NCBI GenBank assembly: GCA_000403295.2
Contig: KE159610.1
Span: 141,226 to 167,056, forward strand
Source: Lachnospiraceae bacterium M18-1
GTDB lineage: Bacteria; Bacillota; Clostridia; Lachnospirales; Lachnospiraceae
DNA: 25,831 bases
Direction of reading: 5' to 3'
Shown here: positions 15,909 through 25,153 of the stretch, one piece after another
How the letters are laid out: each line of letters opens with the position of its first letter
Position numbering within the stretch: the stretch's first letter is position 1
Made by a program: the position numbers and the translations under genes
Notes under the pieces: generated by a model
The model's input: only the letters and a program-made list of their open reading frames with translations
What the model was told of the DNA's origin: nothing
Database searches by the model: none

Positions 15909-16979
15909 TCAGACCGCCAGCCATTTCATAAAGCGGCCTATGTTTTCACTGATCCATGAATCGGAAAGGCTGCTCTGCTTCCGCAGACTTTCAAAAAATG
16001 ACTGGAAATTATTATATTTTACATTTTGGAATGTTGTCGGCAGTTCTGTCTTCTCAACAGTCTCTTTCCAGTCTGCATAATCACTGTCTTTCTTTGTGTC
16101 GGAGGAAGCGTCCAGTATCTCCTTTGCCGCCTTTGTGTATAATTCGATGAACTTAGCAGCATGGCTCTCCCCGTCCTTATGGTTTATGATGCTCTGGTTT
16201 AACTCGTTGATCTGGTTATACAAATCAGTGTCATTTGCTCTCAGCCAGCTCTCCATATCCACATAGCTGTCCGGTGCCCCGGACATCCGCACCTGCCCTT
16301 CCTGCACATTGTAAATTACCTTTCCGCTGTCTGAAACGGAACCGCTCAGGCCGTATTTCGCAATCGCCTCCATTGCAGACATGAAATCTCCCGCATGGGA
16401 TTCATCCAGATAATTCTCTGCCAGATACTTAGCCGCTTCCAAACCGAAAGCCACCTTATCCTGCCTTTCCTGTTCCGACAATCCCGATGCACTGCCCGGC
16501 ATAAGGTAATTTGAGATAATCCCCATCGTGGAACTGATCACATTGTCCTCTGCCCCCGCAAGGCTGTTGTAAAGCTGTTCGTTTGTTTCATAATTCGGTA
16601 TGACGATTCTGCGCGTGTTTTCATGCTGTATTACATTCTCCTCCTGAAATGCGGCATCCCTTGCCGCCCTCTTTGCTGCTTCCTCCGCCGTCATTTCCCT
16701 GCCGGACATAAATTTCCTGCCCTCTGCAAGAGCCGCAAGGCCGTCACCGGAAAACTGCACGATGACGCTGTCCCCATACTGTGCTGAAATCTCATTCACG
16801 GCTTTCATGGTTTCCTCTTTTGACATCTTATCCATGACCTTGCTGCCATGCTCATCCGTGATGTTGAACCGGTATTTCACTAAGGTGTCCTTCTTTGCCG
16901 CCGGATTAGAACCATAGCTTTTTAGCTGCTCCGTCCCCACATAAAACTGGCTGTAATCCTGATTAACATCCATTGACAT
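15909..16979 (-). CDS. Uncharacterised protein, last gene of the two-component operon
   Basis: Protein of 356 residues with no signal peptide or membrane segment. The N-terminus VNQDYSQFYVGTEQL is followed by KYRFNITDEHGSKVMDKMS, an alanine-rich stretch (AEEAAKRAARDAAFQEE, about 120-140) and a largely helical, acidic remainder. I do not recognise a named domain, but the style matches Lachnospiraceae proteins found beside DUF6033 genes. It starts 97 bp after the DUF6033-like gene with a good AAGGAGG site and is separated from it by a strong hairpin. Its 3' end abuts the truncated IS1182 gene. The last codons look intact, so the junction probably lies just downstream of the stop. Confidence 0.7.
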   Translation of the reverse strand: MSMDVNQDYSQFYVGTEQLKSYGSNPAAKKDTLVKYRFNITDEHGSKVMDKMSKEETMKAVNEISAQYGDSVIVQFSGDGLAALAEGRKFMSGREMTAEEAAKRAARDAAFQEENVIQHENTRRIVIPNYETNEQLYNSLAGAEDNVISSTMGIISNYLMPGSASGLSEQERQDKVAFGLEAAKYLAENYLDESHAGDFMSAMEAIAKYGLSGSVSDSGKVIYNVQEGQVRMSGAPDSYVDMESWLRANDTDLYNQINELNQSIINHKDGESHAAKFIELYTKAAKEILDASSDTKKDSDYADWKETVEKTELPTTFQNVKYNNFQSFFESLRKQSSLSDSWISENIGRFMKWLAV

Positions 16980-17011
16980 TTTCTTATCCTCCTTGATAAA
17001 AATATTTCAAC

Positions 17012-17039
17012 GGCGGCCCCTCTGTCATTCAGAGCCGCC
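17012..17039 (-). terminator. GC-rich hairpin between the two uncharacterised operon genes
   Basis: GGCGGC (17012-17017) pairs with GCCGCC (17034-17039), and TCTG/CAGA extends the inner stem. On the minus strand it is followed by GTTGAAATATTTTT, a loose T-rich tail. It may partly terminate or process the operon transcript so that the last gene is expressed less. Confidence 0.55.
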
Positions 17040-17075
17040 CATGCCCCCTTACGGTAAGTCCGGGCATATCCTGTT

Positions 17076-17804
17076 TTACTTCAAAATGCCCGCCGCTTCC
17101 ATGATGTTTCTCTCATAAGCCGCAATCGCAGAACCCATAGTTTCCGGCGAACTTGTGTATGTAACCCTGCTTGTATCTGTTGCATGATTGGCAAGAGCCT
17201 CTGCCATCGTCTGTTTCCTGTAAGCTATTTCCATCTGCTGTTTCCGTTCCTCTGCTGCTTCCTGGCTACGCTCAATGCTCGCTTTCCGCTGTGCCGCCTC
17301 TTTTTCCCGTTTCGCTTTGTTGATAGCATTCACTTCTGCCACACGCTCCGGAGAATCGCCGCAGCCGCCGATATAAGTGACGCTTCCATCCTCATGGACT
17401 ACCACCCCGCACGGCTGGTAGTCAAGCCCCTGTGCCGCAAAGGACACTTTCAGTCTCGGAGTAGCGTTAAAGAAATCATCTATCTTGCCCTCATAGTAAG
17501 CGGCCTTTTCCGGGTCATTTGCCATCTGCTCCAGAATGTTCGGTGCAATAACAACATCACTGCCATTCATGCTCTTTCCCACCCTGTCGAGGCTCTGTTG
17601 GTCTTTTCCTACGTTCTGGATTCTTACATTGCCATACTTTGACCGTAGATATTCTGTGTAAGCATCCACTTTTGACGTATCCGCCGCTTCTCCCGTTTTC
17701 TGCAACTGCTCCGTAAACCCTGTCTTATTTGTGCCTGTTTTCTGTGTCCTGTTCGCATACTGGTATGCGCCCGCCAAAGTTCCGTTTACTCCTAAAATGC
17801 TCAT
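17076..17804 (-). CDS. DUF6033-like protein
   Basis: Protein of 242 residues resembling DUF6033 family proteins of Lachnospiraceae (recognised from memory). Conserved-looking segments are VDAYTEYLRSKYGNVRIQNV, NGSDVVIAPNILEQMANDP, the aromatic FFNATPRL stretch and GVVVHEDGSVTYIGGCGDS (about 125-145). A long charged coiled coil (about 150-200, rich in K, E, R, Q and A) follows. There is no signal peptide or membrane segment. It lies 24 bp after the histidine kinase gene with a GGAAGGAG site. Function is unknown; co-transcription with the two-component pair suggests that it is an output of, or accessory to, that signalling system. Confidence 0.7.
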   Translation of the reverse strand: MSILGVNGTLAGAYQYANRTQKTGTNKTGFTEQLQKTGEAADTSKVDAYTEYLRSKYGNVRIQNVGKDQQSLDRVGKSMNGSDVVIAPNILEQMANDPEKAAYYEGKIDDFFNATPRLKVSFAAQGLDYQPCGVVVHEDGSVTYIGGCGDSPERVAEVNAINKAKREKEAAQRKASIERSQEAAEERKQQMEIAYRKQTMAEALANHATDTSRVTYTSSPETMGSAIAAYERNIMEAAGILK

Positions 17805-17828
17805 AATAATTTTTCTCCTTCCTACCGA

Positions 17829-19277
17829 TTAACTTTTTACCATGACCGACAGCGTGAATTTATTGCCTTTTACAATGCAGTCTAAATCGCCGCCATATTT
17901 TACTGCACATTTCCTGATATTCTTTAGCCCTATCCCATGCACCGCCTTATCCTCTTTTGTTGATATGGGAAGGCCACTGTCCTTGCGGGACAATGCCGAA
18001 CCATCAAAGCTGTTTTCAATCTCTATAAAATACATATTCTTTGCCTTGAAAGACCGGATCGTGATATAGGCTCCTGCATCCGGCTGTTTCTCACGCATCC
18101 GTATGCAGGCTTCAATCGCATTGTCCAGCCCGTTGTTCAGGATGATTCCCATGTCATAAGCCTTTATCGTAACGGCATCTGAAAGCATGAAACATTTCGC
18201 ATCCAATTTGATGCCTTTTATCTTTTTTTCCGCATAACGGAACTTGCTGCCCACCACCGCATCACTGACTGCATTGCCCGTATGCACTCTGCTGTCAAGC
18301 TGCTCCACCGACTGATACATCCCCTCAAAATACTGCCGGATTTCCTCATCCTCCCCGCTGTACTTTTTCCGTATCAGGTTCTGCAGGACTGCCATGTGGT
18401 TCTTCATATCGTGCTTCACCGAGCGTATCCCATCATACAGATGCTCCATTTCCACCATGGAACCCTGCATCTGCGTAATCTGGTTTTCCAGTATGATCTT
18501 CTCCGCCCGTTCTTCCTGCAGGGCCGCCATGTTCTGATAAATGCGGAAACTGAACACGACAGTCCCAAGCAATACAAGTGCTGTCATGGGAATGATGAGG
18601 TACAGAGCCGGATGCCTTTCATACAGCAGCACCGGGACGCCATCCGTAACTGCGATCAACAGCAGGCGCACAAGCACCGAAACCAGAACCCCCGCCACAG
18701 CTGGGAGCAGATAGAAGACCACTTCCTTATCCATCCTCCCTTTTTCCCTGCAATGATAACTTCCTGCAATCTTTCTTATGGAAGCCAAGAGCAGGATGCC
18801 TTCTATGATTTCCACAAGCGCCACCGACAGGCAGGCCAGCACTCCTGCCGCCGCAGGTAAATATCCTGCCAGCGCCATGCTATTTCCAGCCTCACGCACA
18901 AGCACATCTATCAATTCATTTCCAATATAAAGAAAACTATACCCAGTCCAAAATGCCAGTTCACGAAGGGCGATAAACTGAATGACCAGGAAGATTTTCA
19001 GCAGGATATTCCCTTTGTACCAGCCCACACAAAAAACAAAAAGTACAGCCGTGGTAAAGATCAGCCCCAGAACCAGTGTCACACTGTCTGTTTCACGAAA
19101 TAACCATCCGCCGATAATCCTTATTGCAATCCATACAATCCCGGCTGCCCATTGTGCTTTCTTCATTCTGCACAGCTTTGGTTCCGCAAACCTGCCAAAA
19201 AAGAACTGGATGCAGTACCCCTCAAATAGATACTGCGGAATGCCAAGTATTCCCATGATCCATTCAAGCATCCTCAT
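17829..19277 (-). CDS. AgrC-like GHKL sensor histidine kinase
   Basis: Membrane histidine kinase of 482 residues. The N-terminal half has about six hydrophobic segments (between roughly 40 and 245). A coiled-coil linker precedes the phosphoacceptor histidine H289 in SVKHDMKNHMAVLQNL, which is the form used by AgrC/CitA-type kinases rather than the classical HisKA box. The N box is ILNNGLDNAIEAC (379-391) and the G box is HGIGLKNIRKCAVKYGGDL (447-465). It should phosphorylate the response regulator encoded just upstream, with which it overlaps by 14 bp. No peptide-pheromone gene (agrD) or processing protease (agrB) is present nearby, so the input signal is unknown. Confidence 0.9.
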   Translation of the reverse strand: MRMLEWIMGILGIPQYLFEGYCIQFFFGRFAEPKLCRMKKAQWAAGIVWIAIRIIGGWLFRETDSVTLVLGLIFTTAVLFVFCVGWYKGNILLKIFLVIQFIALRELAFWTGYSFLYIGNELIDVLVREAGNSMALAGYLPAAAGVLACLSVALVEIIEGILLLASIRKIAGSYHCREKGRMDKEVVFYLLPAVAGVLVSVLVRLLLIAVTDGVPVLLYERHPALYLIIPMTALVLLGTVVFSFRIYQNMAALQEERAEKIILENQITQMQGSMVEMEHLYDGIRSVKHDMKNHMAVLQNLIRKKYSGEDEEIRQYFEGMYQSVEQLDSRVHTGNAVSDAVVGSKFRYAEKKIKGIKLDAKCFMLSDAVTIKAYDMGIILNNGLDNAIEACIRMREKQPDAGAYITIRSFKAKNMYFIEIENSFDGSALSRKDSGLPISTKEDKAVHGIGLKNIRKCAVKYGGDLDCIVKGNKFTLSVMVKS

Positions 19278-19968
19278 TCACCCCATTCCTCAGATACCGC
19301 ATATAGGCTTTCACAAACTCCCCATACTTTTCTTTCGCCAGATAGACATACTCCCCATTGTTCAGGGTGATGCTCTCACTGTCGTACTCTGCCACATATG
19401 CCATGTTCACCAGATACCCCCTGTGGCAGCGGTAGAAACCCTCCCCAAGCTGTGCCTCCAGCTCGTTCATGGAGGCATATGCCCCTATGGTTTCTCCTTT
19501 GGTGTGTATCTCCACTTTCTTTCCCCTGCTCTCTATATAGAGGATACTGTCCTTTTCCAACGTAAAACTGCGGTTCCTCGTCTTTACGAATACCGTTTCC
19601 CGCTGCTGTTTTTTCCTCTTTTCCTGCTCCCGTTCTGCCCGGCGGAACACCTCTCGGAATTTATCTTCCTCAATGGGCTTCAGCAGATAGTGGAATGCCG
19701 CCACGTCAAATGCCTCAAAAACATATTCCCGGATAGCCGTTATGAAGATCAGTATGGTATCTTCGTCCCTTTCCCGGAGCTTCTTCGCCGTTTCAATGCC
19801 GTTTGTCCCCTCCATCTGTATGTCGAGGAAGACTATGTCAAACTGCTTCCCGGCGGCAAGCAGGCTGTCCCCTGTCTCAAAAAGTTCAGGGCATAAGCCC
19901 GTTTTTTCTATCAGTTCCTTTATCTGTTCCCGGATGACTTTCTCATCATCGCATATGGCTATATTCAA
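19264..19968 (-). CDS. LytTR-family response regulator
   Basis: Response regulator of 234 residues. It has an N-terminal receiver domain with the acidic pair in CDDEK (7-8), phosphoacceptor D49 in FDIVFLDIQM, a T in IFITA and a lysine in YLLKP. The C-terminal LytTR DNA-binding domain (about 128-230) includes ILYIESRGKKVEIHT and FYRCHRGYLVNMAYV. The start is a TTG preceded by AGGTG 6-7 bases upstream; no ATG fits better. It is the first gene of a four-gene minus-strand operon and partner of the overlapping kinase. A repeat pair upstream may be its own binding site. Confidence 0.92.
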   Translation of the reverse strand: MNIAICDDEKVIREQIKELIEKTGLCPELFETGDSLLAAGKQFDIVFLDIQMEGTNGIETAKKLRERDEDTILIFITAIREYVFEAFDVAAFHYLLKPIEEDKFREVFRRAEREQEKRKKQQRETVFVKTRNRSFTLEKDSILYIESRGKKVEIHTKGETIGAYASMNELEAQLGEGFYRCHRGYLVNMAYVAEYDSESITLNNGEYVYLAKEKYGEFVKAYMRYLRNGVNEDA

Positions 19969-20069
19969 TCTTCATCACCTGCAATTCGTTTCCCATGAGA
20001 AACAGCTTCCCCACGGGCAGTTCTTTTTACTTTTTATATCGGCAGATATTTTTCGTATTTCGCCGGGAG

Positions 20070-20100
20070 GGAACGAAACCCTATTTGAAATGGAACGAAA
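20070..20100 (-). promoter_or_regulatory. Candidate paired LytTR binding site upstream of the operon
   Basis: TTTCGTTCC occurs twice on the minus strand (20092-20100 and 20070-20078), with starts 22 bp apart, two helical turns. LytTR regulators bind pairs of 9-bp direct repeats with this kind of spacing, and the sequence only partly fits the general motif. The pair lies about 100-130 bp before the regulator start, upstream of an AT-rich region with GATATAAAAAG that could be a -10 element. This is an inference from position and spacing. Confidence 0.5.
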
Positions 20101-20232
20101 TCTTTTTTCTCTTCTCAAAAATCTCAAAATCACCTCTAAAGTTTTTTGCTTTTCGTCCGATATTCCCTTTCCAACTAATTTCCCTTATCAGTCCGCCCGG
20201 CCTGCCTGCGGAAAAGGCAGACCGCCAGAATT

Positions 20233-20258
20233 GGAAAAAAGGCCCATGAGCCCTCTTC
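20233..20258 (-). terminator. Weak terminator candidate after nudC
   Basis: On the minus strand AGGGCTCATGGGCC is followed by TTTTTT. The stem is only about five pairs including a G-T, so this is a weak candidate that would separate the nudC transcript from the two-component operon. The rest of 19969-20304 holds the operator candidate and no gene. Confidence 0.35.
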
Positions 20259-20304
20259 CTCTTTATCCTTAGTACAGCAAAATATTTTTTATCCGGCCTT
20301 TCCT

Positions 20305-20819
20305 TTAAAGCCTCAGTGATTCAATCATCTCATGGGCAATACTGATATCCGTCAATTCATCCGGGAGTCTGGAACGCAGGTGCCACTCTGTCTCCGCCAA
20401 TTCTTTCCTGTCAAGGCGGATTTCATCAGGGCCGTCCAGCCTTGCGGTATAGCCTGCAATCACGGAATCGGAAAATCCCCACGGCTGGCTGCCAAAATAC
20501 TGCAGGTCCCTGATGCGGATGCCTGTCTCTTCAAAAACCTCCCTTTCCGCCGCTTCCTCCAGTGTCTCCCCTGTCTCCACAAAGCCGGATATCAGTACCC
20601 ACTGCGGGAGGGAACGGCCTGCATATTTAGTCATAAGCAGCTTATCGCCATTGATGACCGCCACCATTACCACCGGGGCGATGCAGGGATATACTGTGTT
20701 CCCGCAGTCCGGGCAGACAAGCGCCCTCTGCCACATTTTCTTTTCCACCGCACTTCCGCATCTGCCGCAATACCTGTTATTCTCGTACCAGTGGTTTAAA
20801 TGCAGGGCTGTAGTATCAT
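20305..20819 (-). pseudogene. nudC: NudC-like NAD(H) pyrophosphatase, frameshifted near the start
   Basis: Short member of the NudC type of Nudix hydrolases, which cleave NAD(H) and decap NAD-RNA. It has a zinc ribbon RYCGRCG...CPDCGNTVYP, the Nudix box GFVETGETLEEAAEREVFEE followed by TGI, and SQPWGFSDS, the NudC-specific array. A strong AAGGAGGGG site precedes an ATG at 20819, but that frame hits a stop after seven codons while the NudC frame is one base off. Adding one G in CAGCCC gives MILQALHLNHWYENN in frame. In the sequence as given, an in-frame start exists only inside the upstream radical SAM gene (20877 or 20898). The usual N-terminal domain of long NudC proteins is absent. Confidence 0.7.
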
Positions 20820-20830
20820 GGCTCCCCTCC

Positions 20831-22637
<1,807 letters not shown>

Positions 22638-22736
22638 TGATGTGTTTATCCCGTCCGCCTCCTTTCTTGAATCACATTATAACAACTGGCAGTAAAAAGA
22701 AAAGTACGGTCTTTTTTCGTTTATAGTGCGAAAAAT

Positions 22737-22748
22737 GATACCGGTATC
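22737..22748. promoter_or_regulatory. Perfect 12-bp palindrome upstream of hxlR promoter
   Basis: GATACCGGTATC, flanked by A/T tracts and by TGC/GCA in inverse orientation. It lies 16 bp before the hxlR -35 box and between the divergent pyrD and hxlR genes, the place where HxlR-type regulators often bind. A role as operator is inferred. Confidence 0.5.
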
Positions 22749-22763
22749 AAAAAGCATAGTACC

Positions 22764-22792
22764 TTGAAATGAAAGAGCGGATATAGTATAAT
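22764..22792 (+). promoter_or_regulatory. Sigma-A promoter for hxlR
   Basis: TTGAAA (22764-22769), 17-bp spacer, TATAAT (22787-22792). It is followed by AAAGGAGG and the hxlR ATG at 22815. Confidence 0.82.
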
Positions 22793-22814
22793 GCTGGCAA
22801 AAGGAGGGAACCAC

Positions 22815-23141
22815 ATGAGTAATATGAAAGCGCCGCTGCCCCAATGTGCGGCTATGGTCAGAGTACAGAACATCCTGAGCGGAAAATGGAAGATAACGAT
22901 ATTATGGTACATTGCGGAATATGAAGTGCAGAGGTTCGGGGAACTGAGGCGGAGGCTTGGGGACATCACGCAGTCCACCCTTACCAAGCAGCTCCGCGAA
23001 CTGGAACAGGACGGCTTTATCTCCCGCTATATCTATCAGGAAGTGCCTCCGAAGGTGGAGTATTCCCTGACTGATCTGGGAAAAAGTTTCATCCCTATTT
23101 TGAGAGACATTAAAAAATGGAGCGACACGCATTTAATGTGA
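22815..23141 (+). CDS. HxlR-family winged-helix transcriptional regulator
   Basis: DNA-binding protein of 108 residues. HxlR hallmarks are the N-terminal cysteine in LPQCAAM, ILSGKWKITILWYI, RFGELRRRLGDITQSTLTKQLRELE (recognition helices) and the wing/C-terminal VPPKVEYSLTDLGKSF. Members often sense redox or electrophile stress through the N-terminal cysteine and control a divergent gene. I chose the ATG at 22815 because AAAGGAGG precedes it by 7 bases; the upstream in-frame ATG overlaps the -10 box. It is divergent from pyrD and lies 58 bp before the phosphoesterase gene, with which it may be co-transcribed. The frame is intact. Confidence 0.92.
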   Translation: MSNMKAPLPQCAAMVRVQNILSGKWKITILWYIAEYEVQRFGELRRRLGDITQSTLTKQLRELEQDGFISRYIYQEVPPKVEYSLTDLGKSFIPILRDIKKWSDTHLM

Positions 23142-23199
23142 TGCCGGGAAGTCCCTGCCTGTCCAGGGGCATAACAGTGGAAATGGGGTGAAAAAAGAA

Positions 23200-24063
23200 A
23201 TGAAAAAAAGATTTTCTCCAAAAAAGACAGCCGCATTCTGCACGGTATCCGTGCTGCTGGCTCTGATCATATGGACAGTATGGGGAACACTGCGCTGATG
23301 GTAAGCACCGCTGCCATTTCCAGCAGCCGAATCCCTCCTGCCTTTTCCGGGTTCCGTATCGCACAGGTATCCGACCTTCATAATGCCGAATTTGGAAAGG
23401 ATAACTCCACGCTGCTGCGGATGCTGTCCGAGAGCGGGCCGGACATTATTGTGATAACCGGGGACCTTGTAGATTCTGCACATACAGACATAGACACAGC
23501 CCTTTCCTTTGCAAAAGAGGCCGTCCAGATCGCACCCGTCTACTATGTGACAGGCAACCACGAAGCCCGCCTGACAGAGTATGATCGGCTCAGAACCGGC
23601 CTTGAAACGGCTGGCGTGACTGTGCTTGAAGATAAAACCGTATGGCTGGAACGGGATGGTGGAAGGATTATGCTTATCGGGCTTTCCGATCCCGATTTTA
23701 CAGTGAAAGGTGATATGTTCGGGGAAGTGCCTTCTATGGTCGGTACAAAATTAAAATCCCTGGCCGGCAGCGAAGTCAGCTACACGATCCTGCTCTCCCA
23801 CCGCCCGGAGCTGTTTGAAACTTATGCAGGCTGCGGTATTGGTTTAGTCTTAAGCGGCCATGCACATGGCGGCCAGTTCCGTCTGCCCCTCATCGGCGGG
23901 CTGATTGCACCCGATCAGGGACTGTTCCCCAAATTTGATGCAGGGCTGTATACGGATGACAGCACGGACATGGTCGTCAGCCGCGGCATTGGCAACAGCA
24001 TCATACCGTTCCGCTTCAAATAACCGTCCGGAGATTGTATTGGTAGAGTTTTGCGCTGAATAA
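23200..24063 (+). pseudogene. Membrane-anchored metallophosphoesterase with two frameshifts
   Basis: Calcineurin-like metallophosphoesterase of the YkuE/YaeI type. The metal-binding motifs are all visible: QVSDLHNAEFG, ITGDLVDS, TGNHEA, LLSHRPE and SGHAHGGQF. The ATG at 23200 opens a leader with one membrane helix (FCTVSVLLALIIWTVWG) that runs into a stop, and the phosphoesterase frame continues one base off at the GGGG run near 23285. At the other end an extra A in TTCAAATAACC (near 24019) ends the protein early; without it the frame would finish as NNRPEIVLVEFCAE at 24061-24063. As given, only a leaderless protein from 23271 to 24023 could be made. Both lesions are single-base changes at homopolymers. 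Confidence 0.82.
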
Positions 24064-24118
24064 AAATGTTTTAAGAAAAAAACAGTTTTGCAAGATATTT
24101 TTATCATTTTTATGTGTA

Positions 24119-24215
24119 CTATCACGAAAACTGCTTATACAATCACGGAAACCCTTATACTTTCACGCAAAACTCGGATACTATCACGGAAACTGCCGAC
24201 TTTTGCGTGATAGTA
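24119..24215 (-). repeat. Iteron-like array in copy B
   Basis: Read on the minus strand: an inverted unit (GTGTACTATCACGCAAAA), then four direct units of 19-21 bp built on GTTTCCGTGATAGTAT, GTTTTGCGTGAAAGTAT, GTTTCCGTGATTGTAT and GTTTTCGTGATAGTAC. CGTGAnnGTA is the invariant core. This copy is better preserved than copy A. Such arrays are typical binding sites for replication initiators or partition proteins, but none is encoded next to it. Confidence 0.65.
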
Positions 24216-24414
24216 CACTTTCTCCCCAATCGTCCCTTTATAAGCGGCATTAAAAAACACAAAAAAGCGGGGCCCACCACCCACCGTGATGAACCCCGCC
24301 AAACCTCAAAATCCCTTGATTTTAAGCCATTCTTCAATACTTTCGCCTACGAGTACCCAAAATCCTATGGCATCAATTGGAAATCGCCGCCTGGGCGGCT
24401 GTTAATGATTGTCT
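24145..24414 (-). repeat. Iteron-like repeat block, copy B
   Basis: Same-orientation copy of 13591-13847, 10,554 bp away at its iteron end. The best-matched parts are the iteron segment and a 60-bp segment around AAAATCCCTTGATTTTAAGC. Both copies have an open frame of about 31 codons ending IEEWLKIKGF, preceded at the same place by TAA and lacking an ATG. The hairpin between the two conserved parts differs in sequence but not in position. Confidence 0.7.
24261..24300 (-). terminator. Intrinsic terminator inside copy B
   Basis: On the minus strand GCGGGG and CCCCGC (24294-24299 and 24267-24272) form a stem around a 21-base loop, followed by TTTTTT. Copy A has a weaker hairpin in the same position. 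Confidence 0.7.
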
Positions 24415-24431
24415 GAACAATCTTTCAAAAG

Positions 24432-24511
24432 TGACCACGGGGGTTCACTTTTTTTGACCACGGGGTTCAAACTGACCATGGGGTGTTCATTTTCTCTGAC
24501 CACAGGGTTCA
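24432..24511 (+). repeat. Array of four TGACCACGGGGTTCA-like direct repeats
   Basis: Imperfect copies of about 15-17 bp at 24432-24447, 24455-24469, 24473-24489 and 24497-24511, with a partial fifth at 24538 (GTGACCCCC). Start-to-start distances are 23, 18 and 24 bp. The array lies directly beside copy B and looks like another protein-binding array. No gene is associated with it. Confidence 0.65.
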
Positions 24512-24589
24512 AATGCCCTTTGATGAGGATTCAAAAGTGACCCCCCTCTGCCGACTGCCACAAATTTTCAAACCAACCAAAAAGCAAAC

Positions 24590-24627
24590 AAGGGATTCCA
24601 GCAACAACCAATGTGCCGGAATCCCTT
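24590..24627. terminator. Hairpin with 10-bp stem
   Basis: AAGGGATTCC (24590-24599) pairs perfectly with GGAATCCCTT (24618-24627) around an 18-base loop, followed by ATTTTC. It is a probable terminator on the plus strand, although no gene is visible directly upstream. Confidence 0.6.
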
Positions 24628-24690
24628 ATTTTCAGCGGTTTTCCCGATATTCTGTTCATTTCCTTTGTATCAATTAAGCGGTTTACATTT

Positions 24691-24888
24691 CAAGGAAGAA
24701 AACAGGATTGGAAAAGCCGTTGTCCGCCGTATTTTTTGGAAAGGACTGCTTTCTGGTTATGGATATGCCCCTTGTCAAATAAGATAGCTAAAATAATTCT
24801 GCTTTCGCCTTTAGGCGGTATTCTTGCGGACAGGGTAAACTGGAAAACTTTGCAGACTGAAAAATTGCCAGATAAAATAGTATTCTAA
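24691..24888 (+). pseudogene. Possible MFS transporter remnant
   Basis: A frame that is open to 24888 contains IILLSPLGGILADRVNWKTL, which resembles the loop between the second and third helices of macrolide-efflux-type MFS transporters (PLGGxxADRxNRR). Only a few tens of residues can be matched; there is no start and no further transmembrane helices. I regard it as a fragment of a lost transporter gene. Confidence 0.4.
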
Positions 24889-25074
24889 AGGAACAGCAGC
24901 TCCGCGCCATTACATTTCATTGAGTCAGAAGCAGTGATAAAATATTACTTCTATAAATGGCTATGAATAATCTCGAAAAGTCTTTTGTTAGATTGAGCTT
25001 CCAAAGGAGCAGGAGCCGATTTCGAATCAGAATCATGATCCATACCGGAGTTTCAGAACAAACTTAAAAACGAT
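24889..25074. other. Short gene-free stretch
   Basis: About 185 bp between the MFS remnant and the bidirectional terminator. I see no open frame, repeat or promoter that I can support. Confidence 0.5.
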
Positions 25075-25109
25075 TTCCCAGAGGTCCGGAATCCCGAAAC
25101 CTCTGGGAA
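25075..25109. terminator. Bidirectional intrinsic terminator after the collagen-like gene
   Basis: TTCCCAGAGGT (25075-25085) pairs perfectly with ACCTCTGGGAA (25099-25109). T-runs follow on both strands (TTGTTTTTATTT on plus, ATCGTTTTT on minus). It lies 45 bp after the collagen-like stop and ends that transcript. Confidence 0.85.
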
Positions 25110-25153
25110 TTGTTTTTATTTCATGTCATGTTTCTGTTCGTATCAGCATATCA

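Noticed and set aside
18282..18860. 192-codon plus-strand frame opposite the histidine kinase
   Set aside because: Histidine- and proline-rich translation typical of an antisense shadow; the kinase frame on the other strand explains it.
17829..19968. agr-type quorum-sensing locus
   Set aside because: Kinase and regulator fit, but no agrB-like protease or small agrD-like peptide gene was found on either strand nearby.
22791..22814. Upstream start for the HxlR regulator
   Set aside because: The codon overlaps the -10 box of the predicted promoter and would not be transcribed.
24300..24410. 31-codon frame ending IEEWLKIKGF as a small gene
   Set aside because: Both copies have an in-frame TAA just upstream and no ATG, GTG or TTG start with a ribosome binding site; conservation may be at the DNA or RNA level.
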